From an uncultured cyanobacterium (GTDB lineage Bacteria > Cyanobacteriota > Cyanobacteriia > Pseudanabaenales > Pseudanabaenaceae), in NCBI GenBank assembly GCA_903819605.1, contig CAIJEA010000071.1, positions 1 to 10,281 on the forward strand: DNA of 10,281 nt, in the 5' to 3' direction. The notes beneath the pieces were generated by a model. It did not search any database. It worked only from the letters and a program-made list of their open reading frames with translations, and was not told where the DNA came from. Shown in pieces: positions 1 to 5,521 of this stretch (positions are counted from its first letter, which is position 1; each line of letters opens with the position of its first letter). The position numbers were made by a program, and so were the translations under genes.

Positions 1-680
1 GGCGAACCGAGCGCAAATTTTCCTGTGGGAATTCGCACCATTTCCATAAAAACACCATTACCTAAATCGTCCCGAAATGCCTTATCACCTCTCTTAATTG
101 GATCGCGTGGCGGTTCTGGGATGGTTGAGGACTCCACGATTACAATTGGTTTTGGCTGCGGTTTGAGCTTTTCGAGGAATAGGGCAAATGTAAAACCTGC
201 GATCGCTGAGCCTACGCTAATCAAAAACTGACGGCGATCGATTGCGATCGGTATATGTGCAATTGACTTTGCCCAAGACTGAACTAGAGGTAAAGCTTTT
301 AAGGTCGATACCTCTGACGTTTTTTTCGCTTTTCCCTCAGCATCAGGTGTGTTCTGAATAATTTGGCTGAACTCTTCTAGGTATTGATAACCTTCTAAAT
401 ATTCCCGCACCAAAAAGTAATTGTTATCTTCATAAAAAAAAGCTTGTACTTTTGGCGCTAATGTATATTTTTGAGCAACTTCATAGAGCTTAATCGCGAT
501 CTCTTCGCTATCAATGGCATCTGCATCTTGCCAGCAATAAATTATGCATAGAGGCTTAATCGCGATTGGGATCTCTAAATTTTCAGCTAAGTGGATTGAT
601 ACAGCGATCGCTCCAATCTGATTACTGTTGAGACATTGCCGAATATGATAACGATTCCTGAGGATAGTATCTATCTCCAT
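1..680 (-). CDS. Partial gene: degenerate kinase N-lobe + twin-arginine-like membrane segment + start of FGE/SUMF1 domain
   Basis: My own minus-strand translation from the ATG at 680-678 gives 226 codons without a stop; the 3' part lies beyond the left edge. An in-frame TGA two codons upstream fixes the start near this ATG. Residues 5-105 resemble the N-lobe of cyanobacterial Ser/Thr kinases: NRYHIRQCL, a degenerate glycine loop, an AIKPL lysine strand at 40-44, and a hinge-like YFLVREYLEG at 88-97. No HRD or DFG motif follows. Residues 149-170 read DRRQFLISVG followed by a hydrophobic stretch, like a twin-arginine signal placed internally. From about 201, FRDDLGNGVFMEMVRIPTGK leads into FALGS, the typical opening of FGE-sulfatase (SUMF1/EgtB/PvdO) domains. 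Inference: a cytosolic N-part anchored in the membrane with the FGE domain outside. The function is unknown, because FGE-fold proteins include both enzymes and non-catalytic ligand binders. It is divergent from nadC. Confidence 0.8.
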   Translation of the reverse strand, partial: MEIDTILRNRYHIRQCLNSNQIGAIAVSIHLAENLEIPIAIKPLCIIYCWQDADAIDSEEIAIKLYEVAQKYTLAPKVQAFFYEDNNYFLVREYLEGYQYLEEFSQIIQNTPDAEGKAKKTSEVSTLKALPLVQSWAKSIAHIPIAIDRRQFLISVGSAIAGFTFALFLEKLKPQPKPIVIVESSTIPEPPRDPIKRGDKAFRDDLGNGVFMEMVRIPTGKFALGS

Positions 681-789
681 AGCTCATTCTGTAAATTTGC
701 TGCCGCGCTCTAAATCGTTTTGCGATCGTTTTGTGGTTGGGCAATCATCAAATACGCCTCCACTTAAATTACAAACTTTTTAGAATAAC

Positions 790-825
790 TTGTTACACAT
801 AACACTCAAAGTCTATAACTATAGT
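790..825 (+). promoter_or_regulatory. Candidate promoter of nadC
   Basis: TTGTTA at 790-795 is followed after 18 bp by TATAAC at 814-819, with a second -10-like TATAGT directly after it at 820-825. Transcription would start near 826-832, giving a leader of about 15-20 nt before the nadC ATG. The call rests on sigma-70 consensus resemblance only. The rest of the 681-845 gap shows no other clear element for the divergent gene on the left. Confidence 0.45.
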
Positions 826-836
826 GTGTTGCACAT
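791..836. repeat. Direct repeat TGTTACACAT / TGTTGCACAT bracketing the nadC -10 region
   Basis: TGTTACACAT (791-800) and TGTTGCACAT (827-836) match at 9 of 10 positions and lie 36 bp apart. The left copy overlaps the candidate -35 and the right copy lies at or just past the expected start site. A regulator binding both copies could occlude the promoter, but no known NAD-regulator motif was recognised. Confidence 0.4.
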
Positions 837-845
837 AGGCAGATC

Positions 846-1697
846 ATGCTTCCTCCTTTTATTGTCTTAGATCCGATCCTCGAAAATTGGTTGCGCGAAG
901 ATATTGGGCGTGGCGATCGCTCGACGGATGGTTTATTTCCTGATGGTAATGCTCCAAATGGTAGAGCAGTTTGGATTGCTAAAGCTGATGGTGTGATTGC
1001 AGGGTTGCCGATCGCCGCCAGAGTATTTCAATTGTTGGATCGCTCCGTGAATTTTGAAGCAGTAACTCAAGATGGCAGAGCAGTCAAATCTGGCGAAACG
1101 ATCGCCGAAATTAGTGGGAGTCTTGCTACATTACTCATGGGTGAGAGGGTTGCGTTAAATCTAGTCATGCGATTATCGGGAATTGCTAGCTCAACGGCGG
1201 AATATGTAAAGTTGATTGCAGGTTCGCAAGCGCGTTTAGTTGATACACGCAAAACTATCCCAGGAATGCGATTGCTAGAGAAATATGCCACATTTATTGG
1301 CGGAGCAATCAATCATCGCTATGGCTTAGATGATGCGGTGATGCTCAAAGATAATCACATTGTGGCGGCAGGTGGCATTACTGAAGCAGTGCAGAGAGTG
1401 CGGGAAAATATTCCATTTACGACATTAATTGAAGTGGAAACTGAGTGGATTGCTCAAGTTAAAGAAGCTGTGCACCTAAATCTCGATGTGATTATGCTTG
1501 ATAATATGCCAGTGGAAATCATGCGCGAGGCAATATCATTAATTCGTCAACATAGCCCTCATTCTAAAATTGAAGCTTCAGGCAATATTACCCTTGACAC
1601 CATTGGGAAAATTGCTGAAATCGGAGTAGATTACATATCCACTTCAGCAATGGTGACGCGATCGCATTGGCTCGATATCAGTATGAGAATTAGATAG
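846..1697 (+). CDS. nadC: Nicotinate-nucleotide pyrophosphorylase (carboxylating) / quinolinate phosphoribosyltransferase
   Basis: NadC converts quinolinate and PRPP into nicotinate mononucleotide, CO2 and pyrophosphate, the last step of the de novo route into the NAD pathway; it is cytosolic. The 283-residue length is normal. The N-terminal domain starts with LREDIGRGDRSTDGLF (16-31). The barrel carries RLSGIAS (109-115), the substrate-binding DTRKT (133-137), LLEKYA (143-148), GGAINHRYGLDDAVMLKDNH (152-171), IEVET (195-199), VIMLDNM (215-221) and EASGNI (243-248), followed by GVDYISTSA (260-268). The ending TRSHWLDISMRIR is, from memory, of the cyanobacterial type. The Shine-Dalgarno is weak (AGGCAG at 837-842). 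The gene appears monocistronic, with a promoter in the upstream gap and palindromic elements downstream. All expected catalytic motifs are present. Confidence 0.96.
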   Translation: MLPPFIVLDPILENWLREDIGRGDRSTDGLFPDGNAPNGRAVWIAKADGVIAGLPIAARVFQLLDRSVNFEAVTQDGRAVKSGETIAEISGSLATLLMGERVALNLVMRLSGIASSTAEYVKLIAGSQARLVDTRKTIPGMRLLEKYATFIGGAINHRYGLDDAVMLKDNHIVAAGGITEAVQRVRENIPFTTLIEVETEWIAQVKEAVHLNLDVIMLDNMPVEIMREAISLIRQHSPHSKIEASGNITLDTIGKIAEIGVDYISTSAMVTRSHWLDISMRIR

Positions 1698-1759
1698 CCA
1701 TGGCTTGCTTCAATAGTGAGATAAAAATGAATTAGGATCGCTGTAGTCTTAGAAATATT

Positions 1760-1806
1760 TTCTTCACCATGTTTAAAAGCACTATACTTTTAAACATGGT
1801 GAAGAA
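1760..1806. repeat. Perfect 20-bp inverted repeat with 7-nt loop, downstream of nadC
   Basis: Arms 1760-1779 and 1787-1806 are exact reverse complements around the loop CACTATA (1780-1786). The hairpin lies about 60 nt after the nadC stop. Neither strand has a T-tract after the stem (plus strand continues GTATCAAAAAG), so it does not fit a standard intrinsic terminator. It may protect or process the nadC mRNA 3' end, or be a mobile palindrome. Confidence 0.75.
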
Positions 1807-1833
1807 GTATCAAAAAGATTAGTAAGTTTAAGC

Positions 1834-1928
1834 TTAGGATTTACGCAAAAGAATAAAATGTAGGGGCAATCTATGAATTGCCCTTGAGATGAAATGTAGA
1901 TTTCAAGACGTTTTTGCGTAAATTCTAA
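1834..1928. mobile_element. MITE-like palindromic element with 17-bp terminal inverted repeats
   Basis: The ends TTAGGATTTACGCAAAA (1834-1850) and TTTTGCGTAAATTCTAA (1912-1928) are inverted repeats with one mismatch. The same four bases, AAGC, directly abut both ends (1830-1833 and 1929-1932), as expected for a target-site duplication. Nested inside are GGGCAAT/ATTGCCC (1864-1870/1877-1883) and GAAAT/ATTTC (1891-1895/1900-1904). There is no coding capacity. These are the traits of a non-autonomous element mobilised by an insertion sequence located elsewhere. The assignment is structural; no family was matched. Confidence 0.65.
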
Positions 1929-1942
1929 AAGCAGAGTAATAA
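1914..1942 (+). promoter_or_regulatory. Candidate promoter of the DUF29-hsp70 operon, -35 inside the MITE end
   Basis: TTGCGT at 1914-1919 and TAATAA at 1937-1942 are separated by exactly 17 bp. The -35 lies inside the right terminal repeat of the MITE-like element, the -10 outside it. The leader would be about 20 nt and contains the Shine-Dalgarno TAGGAG (1956-1961), 8 nt before the ATG at 1970. The call rests on consensus resemblance only. Confidence 0.4.
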
Positions 1943-1969
1943 AGAAGCGTAATCGTAGGAGCGCAAACT

Positions 1970-2455
1970 ATGAGCATTACGATCTCAGATAAAAATTTGG
2001 AAGCAGCATCCAAAATCACAGGATATGCAGCTACCTACGATCATGACTATTGCCTATGGATTGATGCAACGATGCAACTATTGCGAGAAGGTAAACTATC
2101 TGAAATTGACATTCCTAATCTATTAGAAGAACTTGATGATATGAGTGGGAGTCAAAGAGATGCCCTTGAGAGTAATTTAGAAATAATTTTGATGCATTTA
2201 TTAAAATACTGCTCTCAGCCACAGTTGCGATCGCGCAGTTGGCTATTAACTATATTTGAACATCGCAATCGCTTAAAAAAGGCATTTAAACGCAGTCCAA
2301 GTCTGCAACGATACTATCAAGAAGTATTTCTAGAATGCTATCAAACTGCTAGAAAAATGGCATCTATCGAAACAGGATTACCCATGTCTGATTTTCCAGA
2401 AACCATTCTCTTTACCCCAGAACAGGTTTTAGATATAGAGTATTTGCCAGAGTAA
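1970..2455 (+). CDS. DUF29 family protein
   Basis: A 161-residue, mostly helical soluble protein with no signal peptide or membrane segment. The DUF29 pattern is clear: DHDYCLW (24-30), LLREGKLSEIDIPNLLEEL (37-55), HLLKY (76-80), RSRSW (87-91), SPSL (109-112) and the C-terminal FTPEQVLD (148-155). DUF29 proteins are abundant in cyanobacteria and have no established biochemical role. The start is supported by a good Shine-Dalgarno (TAGGAG, 8-nt spacer). Its stop lies 12 bp before the Hsp70 gene on the same strand, so the two are very probably co-transcribed. It is a diverged paralogue of the DUF29 gene at 4100-4588 (shared motifs, clearly different elsewhere), so the pair is not a recent duplication. 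Confidence 0.9.
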   Translation: MSITISDKNLEAASKITGYAATYDHDYCLWIDATMQLLREGKLSEIDIPNLLEELDDMSGSQRDALESNLEIILMHLLKYCSQPQLRSRSWLLTIFEHRNRLKKAFKRSPSLQRYYQEVFLECYQTARKMASIETGLPMSDFPETILFTPEQVLDIEYLPE

Positions 2456-2467
2456 AGCAAGAAGATA

Positions 2468-4069
2468 ATGGAATACGCGATCGATTTTGGAACTAGTAAT
2501 ACTGTTGTTGCGAGGATTAGTGAGAATGGCGAGATTGAGACTGTTAAATTAACTGATTACAGTAGTCTCATTGCGGAAAATCCACCATTAATTCCCAGCT
2601 TTGTTTATGTGCAGAATGCTATAAAGGAGCAAGTATTAATCGGGCAAGAGGTAAGCGATCGCGGCTTAGACCTTAAAAATACTAAGGGAGAGCAACGTTT
2701 TTTTAAAGCTTTTAAGAGGGCGATCGGTTCTAATGTATCGATGTTTGTGCCAGAAGTTGATGGTCGCGAAGTGGAATTTGAACTGGTGGGAGAATGGTTT
2801 TTAAAGAAGATTATTGATCGCTTGCCAGATGTTGACTCACTAATTTTTACGGTTCCTGTCGATAGTTTTGAGTCCTACCGCAATTGGTTAGGTGGAGTCT
2901 GCGAAAAGTTAGCAGTAAATCAGGTGCGAATCCTTGATGAGCCGACAGCCGCCGCCTTAGGTTATGGTATTAACGGTGGTAATGAAACTCTGTTAGTGGT
3001 GGATTTTGGTGGCGGTACATTGGATTTATCTTTAGTGAAATTATCTTTTGCTCAACCCCAAGCAGAATCTAATCAACCAAAGTCTCCTCTCGGCTTGCTA
3101 TTAAAATGGGGCGATCGCACTATTAAGAAAAACGCACCAAGTAATTCATCCAATAATCAAACGGCGAAAGTTTTAGCAAAGACTGGGCAGAACCTTGGTG
3201 GTATTGATATAGACAATTGGATTATTGATTATTTCTATTCTGCACTCGGATTGCCAAAGAACTCTCTAGTAAGCCGTTTAGCAGAACGAGTTAAAATAGC
3301 ACTCTCTAATGCAGAATCTGCGACTGAAGTTTATTTTAATGATGAAACCTTTGAATCCTATGAATTGACTTTGACGCGATCGCAATTAAATCAAATACTT
3401 GAGCAGCAGAAATTTTTTACTAACCTTGATAGCGCTTTTGAGCGCATCCGCCAACAAGCAATTCGCCAAAATATCGACTTAGCGAATATAGATGCTGTTC
3501 TCTTAGTGGGAGGAACATCCCAAATCCCTGCCGTTAAGGAATGGGCTTTGCGATACTTTCCTAGCGAGAAGGTCAAATCGAACAAACCCTTTGAAGCGAT
3601 CGCCCATGGGGCAATTTCACAAGGTTGGGAGTTAAAAGACTTCCTCTATCACAGCTATGGTATTCGATATTGGGATAAAAGATATAAAAAACATAACTGG
3701 CATACAATTGTGAAGTCTGGATCGACTTATCCCTTAGAAAAACCAGTCGAACTTACTCTTGGAGCATCTATTACCGATCAGCCTAGTATTGAACTTGTCA
3801 TCGGTGAACTGGGCGAAACGAATGTAGAAGTTTACTTTGAAGATCAGCGTCTTGTTACCCGTGTTTTAGATGGAAAGCAAGTTGCTGTGCAGATTCTCAA
3901 TGAAAATAGCAAGGTAATTGCAAAACTCGATCCCCTTGGTCAAACGGGGAGCGATCGCATCAAGGTTTTCTTCCAAGTTGATGAAAAACGAACTTTGCGG
4001 ATTACAGTTCTAGACTTATTGACAAAGCAGGAATTATTAAAAGGTGTCCCAGTGGCGCAACTTATGTAA
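2468..4069 (+). CDS. Hsp70-family protein (DnaK-like ATPase with shortened, divergent C-terminus)
   Basis: A 533-residue protein with a full actin-like ATPase domain: phosphate-1 loop IDFGTSNTV (5-13), a lysine in FKAFKRAIG (79-87) matching the DnaK catalytic lysine region, connect-1 ILDEPTAAALGYG (155-167), phosphate-2 VVDFGGGTLDLS (177-188), LGGIDID (243-249) and the adenosine loop VLLVGGTSQIP (344-354). An extra Q/N/S-rich segment (about 195-235) follows phosphate-2. The last ~140 residues are β-rich (for example PVELTLGASI, IELVIGEL). They could be a remnant substrate-binding β-domain, but there is no helical lid and no acidic C-terminal tail; DnaK has about 640 residues. It therefore belongs to the non-canonical Hsp70 group rather than being the housekeeping DnaK. 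The Shine-Dalgarno is weak (AAGAAG), and expression is probably coupled to the upstream DUF29 gene. The client is unknown; DUF29 as partner is inference from position. Confidence 0.9.
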   Translation: MEYAIDFGTSNTVVARISENGEIETVKLTDYSSLIAENPPLIPSFVYVQNAIKEQVLIGQEVSDRGLDLKNTKGEQRFFKAFKRAIGSNVSMFVPEVDGREVEFELVGEWFLKKIIDRLPDVDSLIFTVPVDSFESYRNWLGGVCEKLAVNQVRILDEPTAAALGYGINGGNETLLVVDFGGGTLDLSLVKLSFAQPQAESNQPKSPLGLLLKWGDRTIKKNAPSNSSNNQTAKVLAKTGQNLGGIDIDNWIIDYFYSALGLPKNSLVSRLAERVKIALSNAESATEVYFNDETFESYELTLTRSQLNQILEQQKFFTNLDSAFERIRQQAIRQNIDLANIDAVLLVGGTSQIPAVKEWALRYFPSEKVKSNKPFEAIAHGAISQGWELKDFLYHSYGIRYWDKRYKKHNWHTIVKSGSTYPLEKPVELTLGASITDQPSIELVIGELGETNVEVYFEDQRLVTRVLDGKQVAVQILNENSKVIAKLDPLGQTGSDRIKVFFQVDEKRTLRITVLDLLTKQELLKGVPVAQLM

Positions 4070-4089
4070 TTAATATAGTGTAATTAATA
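4066..4089. repeat. Direct repeat GTAATTAATA x2 between convergent genes
   Basis: GTAATTAATA occurs at 4066-4075 (including the hsp70 stop) and at 4080-4089; the internal TAATTA is itself palindromic. This AT-rich stretch fills the 30-bp gap between the convergent hsp70 and DUF29 genes. There is no GC-rich stem, so a strong terminator is absent and the transcripts may run into each other. Confidence 0.45.
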
Positions 4090-4099
4090 AATGTAGAAG

Positions 4100-4588
4100 T
4101 TAAAGCTGGGAAACAGCTTCAATTCCAAGTGGGAATGCAGAGTCAAAAATCTGCTCAGTTGTGTAAGGGCATTCTTCTGGTAAATCTCTTTCATCTAGGG
4201 GCGTTTCTTTTAAAACCAAATCGATTCCATCTTGGAAAGCCTCTGAAATTGCTTGGTTGAGATATGACTTTAAGCTAGGATTTTCTAGTAGATGTTCTTT
4301 AATGCGACGGCGTTGCTCGCGAATAGTGACTCGCCAACTTTTACTGCGAAACTCGGGCTGATACTGCCATTTTAGCAAATGTCCAATGAGAACCCCCAGT
4401 CGATTTCTAAGTTCTTGTTTTTGCTGTTTTCCCAAGGACTGAATCTCCTCTACCAAGTTTTCAATATCAAGAGCATTCAATTTGCCAAGCTGTAATAACT
4501 CAGCTTGTTCCTGAGTCCAAGCATAGAAGTCGGTTTTATATAAAACTGACTCAGTAAGGAGTGTTTCTGTAGCGATCGCCTCTAACAT
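4100..4588 (-). CDS. DUF29 family protein
   Basis: A 162-residue helical soluble protein with the canonical DUF29 motifs: YKTDFYAW (17-24), LLQLGKLNALDIENLVEEI (31-49), HLLKWQYQP (70-78), RSKSW (81-85), an arginine-rich IREQRRRI (89-96), NPSL (103-106) and YTTEQIFD (142-149). It fits the family consensus more closely than the copy at 1970-2455. No Shine-Dalgarno is visible before the ATG at 4588, but a strong extended -10 lies upstream, so it probably has its own promoter although livG lies 57 bp upstream on the same strand. It converges on hsp70, so the Hsp70 gene has a DUF29 gene on each side. Function unknown. Confidence 0.92.
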   Translation of the reverse strand: MLEAIATETLLTESVLYKTDFYAWTQEQAELLQLGKLNALDIENLVEEIQSLGKQQKQELRNRLGVLIGHLLKWQYQPEFRSKSWRVTIREQRRRIKEHLLENPSLKSYLNQAISEAFQDGIDLVLKETPLDERDLPEECPYTTEQIFDSAFPLGIEAVSQL

Positions 4589-4625
4589 AAATAAAATGGG
4601 AGCTATAGCTTAAGAGTCAAATATT

Positions 4626-4634
4626 ATTATATCA
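4626..4634 (-). promoter_or_regulatory. Extended -10 promoter upstream of the minus-strand DUF29 gene
   Basis: Read on the minus strand, 4634-4626 is TGATATAAT, a perfect TGnTATAAT extended -10. No good -35 precedes it, which extended -10 promoters tolerate. The start site would be near 4619, with a leader of about 30 nt. A 10-bp perfect palindrome, AGCTATAGCT, lies at 4601-4610 inside this leader and could be an operator or hairpin. Confidence 0.55.
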
Positions 4635-4645
4635 AATTTATAGAT

Positions 4646-5425
4646 TTAACCTTCATCTCCCAGATATGCTTCAATGACTGCCCGATCGTTCTTCACAATT
4701 TCAGGTTGCCCGATCGCAATTAATTGCCCAAAATCCAAAACTGCAATGCGGTCGCATAGTCCCATTACTAGCGGAACATGATGCTCGATCAAGAGGATTG
4801 TGAGGGCAAAGCGATCACGTAAACTGCGAATAAAATCGCTCAATTGTACTTTCTCATTTGGATTCATCCCTGCGGCGGGTTCATCTAGTAATAATAATTT
4901 GGGTTCCAAAGCAAGAGCGCGGGCAATCTCAAGGCGACGTTGATCGCCATAGGAGAAGTTTTTGGCTTTGACATCTTGGCGATCGCTTAGTCCTACTAGA
5001 TCTAATAATTCTTGAGCGCGATCGTAGGTTTGTTTTTCTTCCTTTGGCGTTGGCGGCAATCCTAAAACTCCATTCAAAACACCTGTAGTGGTGCGGAGAT
5101 GTCTAGCGATCGCTACATTCTCCAACGCCGAAAGTTCTCCAAATAAACGGATATTCTGAAATGTTCTTGCAATTCCGAATTTAGCAATCTGATGAGGACG
5201 GAAGTTGGTGATTTCTTTGCCATCAAAGAGAACCTTGCCACTTGTTGGCGCAATTAATCCTGTGATCGTATTAAACAGAGTTGTCTTACCTGCTCCATTA
5301 GGACCAATCACACCAAAGATTTCATTTTCTTGAACATCAAAGGATACCTCATTCACCGCTACCAAGCCCCCAAAGCGGCGTGTTACTTGCTGAATAGCCA
5401 AGGTTGATTTGCTAGTGATATTCAT
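4646..5425 (-). CDS. livG: Branched-chain (hydrophobic) amino-acid ABC transporter ATP-binding protein LivG
   Basis: One of the two ATPase subunits that power a LivHMGF-type importer at the inner face of the plasma membrane. The 259 residues carry Walker A GPNGAGKT (41-48), Q-loop RTFQN (87-91), a signature segment FSYGDQRR (157-164) in place of LSGGQ, Walker B LLLLDEP (177-183) and the switch histidine in LLIEHH (211-216). The ending EAYLG is typical of LivG. In cyanobacteria the equivalent Nat system imports leucine, proline and other neutral amino acids, and its genes are commonly scattered; here only LivG and LivM are present, without LivH, LivF or the binding protein. UrtD (urea) is the main alternative but less likely given the neighbouring LivM. 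The Shine-Dalgarno is weak (TAGG). Two palindromic repeats lie in the upstream gap. Confidence 0.9.
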   Translation of the reverse strand: MNITSKSTLAIQQVTRRFGGLVAVNEVSFDVQENEIFGVIGPNGAGKTTLFNTITGLIAPTSGKVLFDGKEITNFRPHQIAKFGIARTFQNIRLFGELSALENVAIARHLRTTTGVLNGVLGLPPTPKEEKQTYDRAQELLDLVGLSDRQDVKAKNFSYGDQRRLEIARALALEPKLLLLDEPAAGMNPNEKVQLSDFIRSLRDRFALTILLIEHHVPLVMGLCDRIAVLDFGQLIAIGQPEIVKNDRAVIEAYLGDEG

Positions 5426-5439
5426 TTTGAAACCTAAAA

Positions 5440-5512
5440 TATAGAGACGGTACTTTGCGTCGCCTCTATATTTTGATTTTATATAGAAACAGCGCTTTGC
5501 ATTACTTCTATC
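5440..5512. repeat. Two tandem 31-bp palindromic repeats (42-bp period) between the YkuD gene and livG
   Basis: Unit 1 (5440-5470) and unit 2 (5482-5512) align without gaps at 22 of 31 positions, sharing TATAGA at the start, CTTTGC in the middle and TCTAT near the end. Each folds into a hairpin. Unit 1 has an extended stem AAAATATAGAG/CTCTATATTTT (5436-5446/5464-5474); unit 2 pairs ATAGAA with TTCTAT. Position 7/25 is G-C in unit 1 and A-T in unit 2, a compensatory change. Both would be in the leader of livG or the intercistronic mRNA. Confidence 0.65.
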
Positions 5513-5521
5513 TTCTGGTTT

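Noticed and set aside
25..231. Open plus-strand frame of 68 codons at the left edge
   Set aside because: It lies antisense inside the FGE-family gene, whose minus-strand frame shows clear domain motifs; the plus frame has no recognisable motif or ribosome-binding site.
1760..1806. The perfect hairpin as a standard rho-independent terminator of nadC
   Set aside because: No T-tract follows the stem on either strand; it is listed as an inverted repeat instead.
1970..4588. The DUF29 genes as a toxin-antitoxin pair or defence system around hsp70
   Set aside because: No toxin, nuclease, membrane-pore or antitoxin motif is visible in either protein; DUF29 proteins are abundant without such a link known to me.
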